Position numbers and translations under genes: made by a program. Of a DNA stretch of 64,000 bases, positions 37,873 to 47,003 are shown piece after piece. The notes under the pieces are model-generated. The model saw only the letters and a program-made list of their open reading frames with translations. It searched no databases and had not been told where the DNA came from. This DNA comes from Gammaproteobacteria bacterium (lineage in GTDB: Bacteria; Pseudomonadota; Gammaproteobacteria; Nitrosococcales; Methylophagaceae): positions 20,254-84,253 of the forward strand of contig JAOUJZ010000004.1 of NCBI GenBank assembly GCA_029882915.1. Direction: 5' to 3'. Within the stretch, counting starts at the first letter, position 1, and each line of letters begins with the position of its first letter.

Positions 37873-39363
37873 ATGCTGCTATCAGCAAAAAACGATTGGC
37901 TGGCTAATATTCGCGGCGACATTCTTGCCGGGATTGTCGTTGCTCTGGCATTGGTGCCTGAAGCTATTGCATTCTCCATTATTGCCGGTGTTGACCCAAA
38001 GGTTGGTTTATACGCGTCTTTTGCCATTGCGGTCATTATTGCCATTACCGGTGGTCGAGCCGGGATGATTTCTGCTGCTACTGCAGCAACAGCATTGTTA
38101 ATGGTGACTCTGGTTAAAGACTATGGTCTGCAATATTTGCTGGTAGCAACCATACTCGCTGGTGTGCTGCAAATATTGGCCGGTTACCTCAATTTACATA
38201 AGTTTATGAGCTTCGTGTCCAAGTCGGTGATGACAGGCTTTTTGAATGCACTGGCAATATTAATTTTTATGGCACAACTGCCAGAATTAATTAATGTCAC
38301 CTGGCATGTGTATGCTCTGACCACAATGGGTCTTGGAATTATTTATCTTTTTCCTTATGTGCCTAAAATCGGCCAGTTATTACCATCGCCTTTGGTCAAT
38401 ATTATTGTGCTGACTTTAATCGTGTATTACATGGGTATTGATGTTCGTACTATTGGTGACATGGGTGAATTGCCTGATACCTTGCCAGTGTTTTTATGGC
38501 CTGATGTGCCTCTTAATTTTGAAACACTGAGCATTATTTTTCCGTATTCAATCTCAATTGCTATTGTTGGTTTGCTTGAATCATTGATGACAGCAAATGT
38601 AATTGATGAGTTGACAGATACCGAGAGTGATAAAAAACGTGAGTGTAAGGGGCAGGGGATTGCCAATATAGGATCAGGTTTAATTGGTGGTATGGCAGGT
38701 TGTGCCATGATTGGACAATCAATCATCAATGTGAAATCAGGCGGTCGTGGCCGTTTATCAACGATGACAGCAGGTGTTCTATTATTGATTCTAGTTGTAT
38801 TTTTAAGTGATATTTTATCAATTGTCCCTATGGCTGCTTTGGTTGCTGTGATGATTATGGTGTCTATTGGTACCTTTAACTGGACATCAATTAAAGAGCT
38901 TAAAACTAATCCAAAAAGTGCATCCAGTGTAATGATTGCCACGGTTATTGTGGTGGTATGGACACATAATCTGGCATTTGGTGTGTTCACCGGTATATTA
39001 ATTGGTGCCTTATTTATGGCACAGCGTTTAAGTCAGTTTATGTATGTTGAGTCATACTATGATGAGGATGGCGATACCCGTTCTTATAATGTGGTTGGAC
39101 AGATTTTCTTTAATTCTTCCGACAAATTTATTAGCTTTTTTGATTTCAAAGAGGCGGTAGAGAAAGTAGTCATCGATGTTCATCGTGCACACTTTTGGGA
39201 TATTACTGCAGTAGCTGCGCTGGATAAGGTGGTCATCAAGTTACGTCGTGAAGGGGCTGATGTCATCATCATTGGCTTGAATGAGGCCAGTGAAACCTTA
39301 TTAGATAAGTTTGCTGTGCATGACAAACCAGAACAAATTGAAAAAATCATGGGGGGACATTAA
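37873..39363 (+). CDS. SulP family inorganic anion transporter with STAS domain
   Basis: [38 protein letters not shown]-terminal STAS. Confidence 0.94.
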   Translation: MLLSAKNDWLANIRGDILAGIVVALALVPEAIAFSIIAGVDPKVGLYASFAIAVIIAITGGRAGMISAATAATALLMVTLVKDYGLQYLLVATILAGVLQILAGYLNLHKFMSFVSKSVMTGFLNALAILIFMAQLPELINVTWHVYALTTMGLGIIYLFPYVPKIGQLLPSPLVNIIVLTLIVYYMGIDVRTIGDMGELPDTLPVFLWPDVPLNFETLSIIFPYSISIAIVGLLESLMTANVIDELTDTESDKKRECKGQGIANIGSGLIGGMAGCAMIGQSIINVKSGGRGRLSTMTAGVLLLILVVFLSDILSIVPMAALVAVMIMVSIGTFNWTSIKELKTNPKSASSVMIATVIVVVWTHNLAFGVFTGILIGALFMAQRLSQFMYVESYYDEDGDTRSYNVVGQIFFNSSDKFISFFDFKEAVEKVVIDVHRAHFWDITAVAALDKVVIKLRREGADVIIIGLNEASETLLDKFAVHDKPEQIEKIMGGH

Positions 39364-39365
39364 TA

Positions 39366-40235
39366 ATGACTGTTTCACAACAAGGTGTAATTCTGGCCGG
39401 TATAGACGGTTCGGATCTTGGAGATGCTGTTGTTGAACATGCAATCTGGATTTCACAAAACACTCAGTTGCCCGTGACATTTTTGCACACCATTGAACAT
39501 TCACATCATAGCGAACATCCTCATCACGAAGGCAATCTAACGCCTAATATTAAAGAACATCTGCTAGATGAACTATCAGAAGAAGATCATCAAAAAAGCA
39601 AACAATTGATAGCTGAAGGAAAGGTGATTCTCGAACAGGCTAAACTAAAGGCAGAGCAGGCGGGGTTAAAAAATAGTATTGCTAAACAACGTCATGGGAC
39701 ATTGCCGGAAGCTTTGGTGGATCTGGAAAATGAAGTCTTGATGGTGGTTTTAGGAGCAAAAGGCGAGGATCATAATGGCGATAATAAAGGCCTTGGTTCG
39801 CAGTTGGAAGAATCAATCCGGGCGATACATAAACCTGTATTTATTATTAAACAGGCTTTTTCTGAACCTAAAAAATTAATGCTGGCCTACAATGGCAGCC
39901 CAACATCCAGAAAAGCGTTGGATATGATTAAACAAGGTACTTTTTGTAATCAGTCGCTTGAAATACACGTGGTCAGTGTTCAAAAAAATCTTGATGATGC
40001 TCAGGCCTTGATTACTGACGTTAGCGATGTGTTGGCCGGTAGTAATATCAAGGTCACAGCTAAGGCAATTGCTGGTGAAGCCATTAATGAACTGACCCAG
40101 TATCAGCAACAAAATGACATTGATGTCACTGCAATGGGGGCATTTAGTCATGGCCAACTTCACGGTTTCTTTTTTGGCAGTTTCACAACCAGAATGTTGC
40201 TGGAAAGCACAACCAACTTTTTGTTGATTCGATAA
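39366..40235 (+). CDS. Universal stress protein, tandem UspA domains
   Basis: GVILAGIDGSDLGDAVVEHAIW; KLMLAYNGSPTSRKALDM; MGAFSHGQLHGFFFGSFTTRMLLES. Confidence 0.9.
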   Translation: MTVSQQGVILAGIDGSDLGDAVVEHAIWISQNTQLPVTFLHTIEHSHHSEHPHHEGNLTPNIKEHLLDELSEEDHQKSKQLIAEGKVILEQAKLKAEQAGLKNSIAKQRHGTLPEALVDLENEVLMVVLGAKGEDHNGDNKGLGSQLEESIRAIHKPVFIIKQAFSEPKKLMLAYNGSPTSRKALDMIKQGTFCNQSLEIHVVSVQKNLDDAQALITDVSDVLAGSNIKVTAKAIAGEAINELTQYQQQNDIDVTAMGAFSHGQLHGFFFGSFTTRMLLESTTNFLLIR

Positions 40236-40260
40236 TTATTCCATGTGGTAGGTAATTCAT

Positions 40261-40788
40261 ATGACTGAGGATTTTGAACACGATGTGACTGAAGGCGATT
40301 TTCTTGAAGAAAAAAGCAAATCTCAGGTCAAGCGTGAGTTACAGGAATTAAAAGATTTGGGTAAGGCATTGATTGACTTATCGGTTAAAGACCTAGATAA
40401 ACTCAATCTTTCTGAACGGTTATATGAACTGATAATTGAAGCACACTCCATGACTCATATTGCCTTAAAAAGGCAGGTGGGTTTTATTGGTAGTGTGATG
40501 GTTCACGAGGACCATCAGGCTATTCAGCAACAGTTGAATAAACTTCGTCAGGCACATAATGGTCAAGTGAGAGCATTCCATCAGTTAGAGCAATGGCGTG
40601 ATGACTTGTTGGCTGGAGATAGTCAGGTTATGACGGTACTACGCAATCAATTTGAAGAGTTTGATATTCAACATGTCAGGCAATTGGTTCGAAATGCCAA
40701 TAAAGAAGCTACGCAAAATAAACCGCATAAATCAGCACGCTTGTTGTTTAAATATTTACAACAATGTCAGTTGGAACAGGATAAGTAA
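40261..40788 (+). CDS. YjgA/DarP family ribosome-associated protein (DUF615)
   Basis: SKSQVKRELQELKDLGKALIDLS; FIGSVMVHEDHQAI; KSARLLFKYLQQ. Confidence 0.9.
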   Translation: MTEDFEHDVTEGDFLEEKSKSQVKRELQELKDLGKALIDLSVKDLDKLNLSERLYELIIEAHSMTHIALKRQVGFIGSVMVHEDHQAIQQQLNKLRQAHNGQVRAFHQLEQWRDDLLAGDSQVMTVLRNQFEEFDIQHVRQLVRNANKEATQNKPHKSARLLFKYLQQCQLEQDK

Positions 40789-40792
40789 GTTG

Positions 40793-42145
40793 CTAGTGCT
40801 TGGGTAGCTCAATAATAATATTGGCTCCACCAAGGCGACTTTTTTCCAGTCTAATTTCACCTCGATAGGCAGACACAATATCACTGACAATCGCTAATCC
40901 TAGGCCATGACCATCAACTTGTGTATCAACACGTTTACCACGTTTGATAATGTCATCTTGAGCATGTTCCGGAATTCCATTGCCATCATCTTCAATATGG
41001 ATTTCCACAGTGTTAGTATGCGGTTGTACAAATATATGAACTTTATTTTTGCAATATTTATACGCATTTTCCAGTAGGTTACCCAATAGCTCGTACAGAT
41101 CACCTTCATCAGCATGAATATAGACGTCGTGTCCAATTTCAAATTGGTGTTTTATTTGTTTTGATTGGTAAACCTTGTCAAGTGACAGCAGTAATTTATG
41201 GATAATTTCTCCTAGGGAGACTGGGGCCAGCAAGCTACTTTGACCTTCGGTCGATGCACGCTGTAGCTGGTAATTAACCAATGCATCAATACGATCCAAC
41301 TGTTCATGTCCAGTTCGTCGTAATTCAATAATATCTGAACTGCTCTCAAGCTCACCGCGAAATACGGCTAAGGGGGTTTTCAGACTATGGGCGAGATCTG
41401 CCAGTGAATTTTTATAACGTTCACGACGTGATTGTTCATGATCGAGCAAGGTATTGATATTTTGGGTGAGTTGATTAAGTTCTTTAGGGTAATCTTTCGA
41501 TAGTCGTTTGCGGTCACCACTTTCAATAGCATGTAGATCGATGGCTGCATCGTGTAGAGGACGTAAACTCCATCTTAAGATAAAGGCTTGGACGATTAAT
41601 AAGATTAGTCCTGTACCACCGAGCCAGGTCCATAAGCTACGTTGAAAGCCAATCTTTTGTTGTTCTATGGCATTCAGATCTTCAGAAATATTCAGGGTGT
41701 ATCCAAATTGTTGGCCTTGCGAGTTTTCCCACACGATGCCATAAGCCAGGTTAAGTAATTTGATGCCAGTATTGAGTGTAATAGTAGAGAAGTACTCCTT
41801 TGAAGGGCTAGGATGATCAGGTAAGGCAATAAATAGTCCTAATGTTGACTTAGATTGCCACACAATATCTCGCCCACTGGTGATTTGTGCGTATAAGCCT
41901 GAATTTGGAGTGGAGAATTCAGGTTCAGCCAGTTCTTCTGGCATGATAACAGCCCCATCTTCACTGAACTCGGCGACTGACAGTATCGTGTAAACGTAGT
42001 TTTTTAATCGTTTTTGATGAGCAGTATCTGCACTGCTCTGAAAGGCATTATTCAAGCTGAATGCTGAAACCCCTAAAAAGGCGGTCAACACTAGGCTAAC
42101 GGCAAGGAGTAGACGGTTGCTAAGAGAGAGTTGCTTAATGATCAC
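40793..42145 (-). CDS. Sensor histidine kinase (PhoQ-like)
   Basis: Two TMs, SLADLAHSLKTPLAVFRGEL, ENAYKYCKNKV, GHGLGLAIVSDIVSAY. Confidence 0.92.
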   Translation of the reverse strand: MIIKQLSLSNRLLLAVSLVLTAFLGVSAFSLNNAFQSSADTAHQKRLKNYVYTILSVAEFSEDGAVIMPEELAEPEFSTPNSGLYAQITSGRDIVWQSKSTLGLFIALPDHPSPSKEYFSTITLNTGIKLLNLAYGIVWENSQGQQFGYTLNISEDLNAIEQQKIGFQRSLWTWLGGTGLILLIVQAFILRWSLRPLHDAAIDLHAIESGDRKRLSKDYPKELNQLTQNINTLLDHEQSRRERYKNSLADLAHSLKTPLAVFRGELESSSDIIELRRTGHEQLDRIDALVNYQLQRASTEGQSSLLAPVSLGEIIHKLLLSLDKVYQSKQIKHQFEIGHDVYIHADEGDLYELLGNLLENAYKYCKNKVHIFVQPHTNTVEIHIEDDGNGIPEHAQDDIIKRGKRVDTQVDGHGLGLAIVSDIVSAYRGEIRLEKSRLGGANIIIELPKH

Positions 42146-42815
42146 GTGCTAATGCTAACCGATATCCACGACCACGTAAGGTTTCAATGGGATTAAGCGT
42201 TTTATCAGGATCGAGTTTGGTGCGTAATCGTTTGATGAATACTTCAATAACATTGCTATCACGGTCATGATCCTGCTCGTAGATATGTTCAGTCAATTCT
42301 GTTTTTGACAACACTTCACCTGCGTGTAGCATTAAATAGTGAAGTAGACGATATTCATAAGCTGTTAGATCAATAATTACCGCATTGTTGGTAACTTCCT
42401 GGTTTGTAGGATTAAGCGCTATTGGGCCACAGGTTAAGGTTGAGTTTGCCCAGCCAGAAGCACGCCTAGCGAGGGCATTGATACGGGCAGATAGTTCTTC
42501 AAAATGAAAAGGTTTAACCAGATAATCATCAGCACCTGATTCCAGTCCTTCTACTTTGTCTTGCCATCGACCTCTTGCAGTCAGAATGAGAACCGGAAAA
42601 TCTTTTCCTGCTTTGCGTAGTTGTTGGATGACTTCGATACCAGATAGTTTTGGTAGACCCAGATCAATAATGGCGACATCATAGGGTTGCTCTAATCCAA
42701 GATATAGGCCTTCTTCACCATCAGCGACAGCATCAACGGTTAAGTTTTGTTTTTTGAGTTGCTGGGTGATTTGTTCACGTAAATGAATTTCATCTTCAAT
42801 GAGTAAAATTCGCAT
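42135..42815 (-). CDS. OmpR/PhoP-like response regulator
   Basis: REC (LIEDEIHLREQI, IIDLGLPKLSG, LTARGRW, VKPFHF) plus winged helix. Confidence 0.94.
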   Translation of the reverse strand: MRILLIEDEIHLREQITQQLKKQNLTVDAVADGEEGLYLGLEQPYDVAIIDLGLPKLSGIEVIQQLRKAGKDFPVLILTARGRWQDKVEGLESGADDYLVKPFHFEELSARINALARRASGWANSTLTCGPIALNPTNQEVTNNAVIIDLTAYEYRLLHYLMLHAGEVLSKTELTEHIYEQDHDRDSNVIEVFIKRLRTKLDPDKTLNPIETLRGRGYRLALARDH

Positions 42816-42964
42816 GAATACTACCTTGTCGGACTAAAGTAAAGGTGATTGAGGGTTATGGATGTAGTCTTGCAGGCATCCTATTGCCCTGTCAAGTATT
42901 TGCAAATTGATTGTTAAACAAGGTGATACGTGATGTCAATATAGCTTGTTAGGGCATTGAATAA

Positions 42965-43267
42965 TCAGTGTTGACGGGCGTGATGTCCAGACTGTGGATC
43001 AAGGCGGTAAATTTTTATTTTTCCGTCCTGATGCAGCACTTTGACTCGAAATAGAATTTTGCCTAGATAGAGTTCTTCATCGACAGATAACACTTTACCA
43101 TTTGATTCTACCTGAATTAATTCAGCAGCTGTTTCTTTGGTAAGTGGTAGCTGAATTTCATTAGTACCATCACCTGGTTCAATGTCATCCGGCAAATGTT
43201 TCGAAGATACAGAGAGTGATATTGCTAACAATGAAAGTAGGGCAATAAGCTTGCGGATCAACATCAA
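42965..43267 (-). CDS. Small secreted protein, PepSY-like
   Basis: Signal peptide; KILFRVKVLHQDGKIKIYRLDPQSG tail. Confidence 0.65.
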   Translation of the reverse strand: MMLIRKLIALLSLLAISLSVSSKHLPDDIEPGDGTNEIQLPLTKETAAELIQVESNGKVLSVDEELYLGKILFRVKVLHQDGKIKIYRLDPQSGHHARQH

Positions 43268-43374
43268 TGAAAGTACCTTTGAATTAACAATTTGTTGTTT
43301 TAAATATTATCAGACTTAAGAATGTAATATCCCCTGCACATATTATGATGCACAAGGGATATTAAACAATCGGC

Positions 43375-43782
43375 TTATTTTGCTTTTTTAGGCTTGACGA
43401 CACCAATGGCACCATCAGCTCGTGCTTTTAAATACGCATACATTTGATCCATGCCTTTAATGACTTCAGGGTTAGATTTCCATGCTGGCATACTACCAAT
43501 AGACCCCGTCTTACCCTCAGTAACTGTGGTGATGTATTCGTCTTTACTGATCACATTTAAACTGTCAGCCAGATTAGGTCCAACCATACCTTGACCGTAA
43601 GTGCCATGACAACGAGCGCACCAGTTACGATACAGCTTGAAACCTTTGTAACTATCAGCATCCAGTTCGTTACCATTTGTGACAGTATATGGCTTGTCAT
43701 CAGCATATGATGGCAAAGTTACAAAACCAAATGCTAAGGTAGCAGCACTGGCAAGCATGATGAAGTTTTTGTTAAGTTTCAT
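43375..43782 (-). CDS. Class I cytochrome c
   Basis: Signal peptide, NWCARCHGTYGQGMVGPNL heme motif, downstream SMPAW Met-ligand region. Confidence 0.88.
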   Translation of the reverse strand: MKLNKNFIMLASAATLAFGFVTLPSYADDKPYTVTNGNELDADSYKGFKLYRNWCARCHGTYGQGMVGPNLADSLNVISKDEYITTVTEGKTGSIGSMPAWKSNPEVIKGMDQMYAYLKARADGAIGVVKPKKAK

Positions 43783-43802
43783 TTTTTTCTCCGATTTAAA
43801 AA

Positions 43803-44360
43803 TTAGAAATAACGATTACGATTAGCTGGACGCACGGATAGTTCAACAGGTATCCATTTGCCGGGATGATGATTCATATAAGTGGTATAGTTTTGACCGT
43901 GGTAACGATAAGTCACACGGTAGCCGTCAATATGGTGTTGTTCTCGAGAATATCGCTTAGCATGGTATTGATTTTGGTGGTCATAATGGTAAGAGGGTTG
44001 GTGCTGATTATCTAAATCACGACCAATGGAGCCTCCTAACAAGGTTCCAGCAACGATCATGGCAGTTTTACCATTGCCTTTGCCGAATTGACTTCCTATT
44101 ACGCCACCTATAATTCCGCCTGCTATCGTTGCAGTATATGAGTCATATTGACGAGGTGTTGTCATTTTTCGAGAATAGCGATCTTTACAATCATTATCCT
44201 GATTGGAAGCACGCACCGTTGAATAGACTGGTTCTACATGAGTTACACGTGCGGTATCATCATATTTATGATTACGATGATGCTTGTTATCAGCCAGTAG
44301 CGCAGTTGAAGACAGCGAAAGTGTGGTTATTAAACTTACTATTATCAATGCCTGTTTCAT
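43803..44360 (-). CDS. Glycine zipper 2TM domain envelope protein
   Basis: Signal peptide; GGIIGGVIGSQFGKGNGKTAMIVAGTLLGGSIGRD. Confidence 0.83.
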   Translation of the reverse strand: MKQALIIVSLITTLSLSSTALLADNKHHRNHKYDDTARVTHVEPVYSTVRASNQDNDCKDRYSRKMTTPRQYDSYTATIAGGIIGGVIGSQFGKGNGKTAMIVAGTLLGGSIGRDLDNQHQPSYHYDHQNQYHAKRYSREQHHIDGYRVTYRYHGQNYTTYMNHHPGKWIPVELSVRPANRNRYF

Positions 44361-44605
44361 GACAGCCTCCTCTATTTTGTTAGCTGTTGAGCGCAGATTA
44401 ACAAAGTGAAACTGAATGGAAACTGAATAAAAATATTTAAAATTATTTTTTGGAAGTGTACGATCACCTTGAAATTTAAAGTAGTGATACTTAAGTGATC
44501 CACCAATGTAAATTGTGAAGTAGTCGATATAAAAAGAGGGCGTATTTTGTTACAGTTGACTGTTTTTGTGATTTATAAAATATAGTTAACGTTAAGGATG
44601 ACTAA

Positions 44606-46951
44606 TTGACCGTTCCCAACAATAAATCTGCTATTGGTTCTCCCGCCAGACACCAATCTCAAATTAATAAAATGAGTTTGGAGTTGCTGGTTAAACAGGC
44701 ACCTATTGCCTGTATTACAGGACTGGTTTTGGCAGTGCTTATGTTTGCTCTTCTATGGCCTGTCATGCAACATCAACTATTAGGTTTTTGGTTGTTTTGT
44801 GCTTGCGTGAGTGCGATTTCACGATTGGCAATAATCAAATATATATCAAAGCACCAAATAGTCGAGTCAGATCTCTCTAAACCTAAGCATTACTTGTTTA
44901 TCAACAATATTACAGCTTCACTCCATGGCGTAATTTGGGGATCTTTGGGTCTTTTCTTGTCACCTGATTGGCCATTAAGTCATCAAGTCGTTATACCAAT
45001 GGTTCTGGCCGGTTTGTGCTCTGGAGGGATTTCAACTTATCTGAGTGATATAAAAAGCTATTATTATTTTGTATTTCCACTGGTTTTACCACTGTGTTTT
45101 GGATTTTATTCAGCAAATCTATACATGGCAGCTTTGGCTGTAATTGTTTATCTACTTGCGATGGTATCGTTGATAAAACGTCTTAATTACCGAATTATTG
45201 AAGGTTTTCAATTGAGATTGAAAAATTCTGATTTAGTCGAACATTTGACGGATATCAATCAACAACAGTCCTCACTTTTAAAGATAGTGAAAGACAATGA
45301 ACTGTTTTTACAGCATGCATTTGACGATGCTGGTGTGCCAATGATTTTGGTCAATAAAAAACTCGACATTATTAATACTAACAAGGCCTCAGCTCTAATG
45401 TCCGGCTATACAAAATCAGAGCTATTATCCATGAGTGCGATAGACTTGTTTCACGATGAGGATTTAAAAGAAGCAAGTTCATACTATAAAGAATTGCTTG
45501 AGGGCAAAATTGATCGTTATCAAATAAAGAAGCGCTTTACTAATAAAGAAGGTAATACGCTGTGGGTGAGTGCCACTATATCAGCTGTGCGTAATGAGCA
45601 GCAGGAATTTAATTATGCTGTTGTTCAGGCTCAAGACATTACTCATGAATATACTCTAACGCAGCATCTTACCTATCAAGCTAAGCATGACGCATTAACC
45701 GGATTACCGAACCGCTATGTTCTGGATGAAAAACTACAGCAAGCTATTGCTGACTATGATGAATCACAGCCCCCACATGTGCTTTGTTATCTAGACCTTG
45801 ACCAGTTTAAGGTAATCAATGATACCTGTGGGCACATGGCTGGTGATGAACTGTTGACTCAGTTAAGTAAATTACTTAAGAAATCAGTTCGACAATCAGA
45901 TTTGCTGGCACGAATTGGGGGCGACGAGTTTGCTATTTTAATGTTGAATTGCCCATTGGACATGGCCAAGCAGTCATTAAATGACTTGATTCAGAAAGTG
46001 AGTGAATTCCGGTTTACAAGTCATGGTCGAACATTCGGTATTGGTGCCAGTCTTGGCCTAACTATGATTGATCATCAAGGCCTTTCAAGTAGTGATGTTA
46101 TGAAGCAGGCCGATAGCGCCTGCTACATCGCCAAGGAAGAAGGCCGTAACCGGATGCATGTCTACGATCATAATGATAAGTTGCTTCAGCAACGACATGG
46201 CGAGATGCAGTGGGTTTCACAAATTCAAGAAGCTATCGAAAAGCATCAATTTGTGCTTTATGCGCAAACAATAACACCACTAGATAGTTCTCTGCCAATG
46301 CATTTTGAGATACTGGTTAGGCTAGTCAATGATGATGGTACGATTGTTCCTCCTGGTAAATTCTTACCAGCAGCAGAACGATATAATTTGTCACCAGCAA
46401 TAGATCTGTGGGTGATAGAGAAAGTCATCGCTCAATTGAAAGAGAGTAGGGAACAAGGAAAGAAACTTACGGGACAATACAATATTAATTTGTCTGGTGT
46501 TTCAATAGGGTCACCTCATTTTAATCAGAAACTGATCGAGTTGATAAGAGACAACGCAGAGTTGGGTCCATATCTGTGTTTTGAAATAACAGAAACATCT
46601 GCTATTGCCAATATTTCAAATGCTCAGTGGTTGATGCAAGAGCTTAGGACATTTAATTGTCAATTTGCTCTTGATGACTTTGGTAGTGGTTTGTCTTCTT
46701 TTTCTTACCTCAAGCAACTACCGATCGATTACCTGAAGGTAGATGGTGTCTTTGTTAAAGACTGTCTGACTGATCCCGTTAATCTTGCGATGCTTCAATC
46801 CTTTCATGATATTAGTAAAGTAATGGGGATAAAAACAGTCGCTGAATATGTGGAAACTGAAGCCATATATAAGAAGTTACAACAATTGGGTATTGACTAT
46901 GCTCAAGGCTATTGGGTTGGTGAACCAACGCTATGGGAGATGGATAAATAG
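44606..46951 (+). CDS. Membrane GGDEF-EAL protein with PAS domain
   Basis: N-terminal TMs, PAS/PAC (VKDNELFLQHAFDDAG), ARIGGDEFAIL, FEILVRL, FALDDFGSGLSSFSYLKQLPIDYLKVDG. Confidence 0.92.
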   Translation: MTVPNNKSAIGSPARHQSQINKMSLELLVKQAPIACITGLVLAVLMFALLWPVMQHQLLGFWLFCACVSAISRLAIIKYISKHQIVESDLSKPKHYLFINNITASLHGVIWGSLGLFLSPDWPLSHQVVIPMVLAGLCSGGISTYLSDIKSYYYFVFPLVLPLCFGFYSANLYMAALAVIVYLLAMVSLIKRLNYRIIEGFQLRLKNSDLVEHLTDINQQQSSLLKIVKDNELFLQHAFDDAGVPMILVNKKLDIINTNKASALMSGYTKSELLSMSAIDLFHDEDLKEASSYYKELLEGKIDRYQIKKRFTNKEGNTLWVSATISAVRNEQQEFNYAVVQAQDITHEYTLTQHLTYQAKHDALTGLPNRYVLDEKLQQAIADYDESQPPHVLCYLDLDQFKVINDTCGHMAGDELLTQLSKLLKKSVRQSDLLARIGGDEFAILMLNCPLDMAKQSLNDLIQKVSEFRFTSHGRTFGIGASLGLTMIDHQGLSSSDVMKQADSACYIAKEEGRNRMHVYDHNDKLLQQRHGEMQWVSQIQEAIEKHQFVLYAQTITPLDSSLPMHFEILVRLVNDDGTIVPPGKFLPAAERYNLSPAIDLWVIEKVIAQLKESREQGKKLTGQYNINLSGVSIGSPHFNQKLIELIRDNAELGPYLCFEITETSAIANISNAQWLMQELRTFNCQFALDDFGSGLSSFSYLKQLPIDYLKVDGVFVKDCLTDPVNLAMLQSFHDISKVMGIKTVAEYVETEAIYKKLQQLGIDYAQGYWVGEPTLWEMDK

Positions 46952-47003
46952 CTTAATGTTACTTCCTCTCACATCATGACTAGTCTTATTGATATTGATT
47001 AAA

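Noticed and set aside
43326-43364. Inverted repeat taatatccc...gggatatta downstream of the cytochrome c gene as an intrinsic terminator
   Set aside because: Weak AT-rich stem and no T-run on the minus strand; not strong enough to call.
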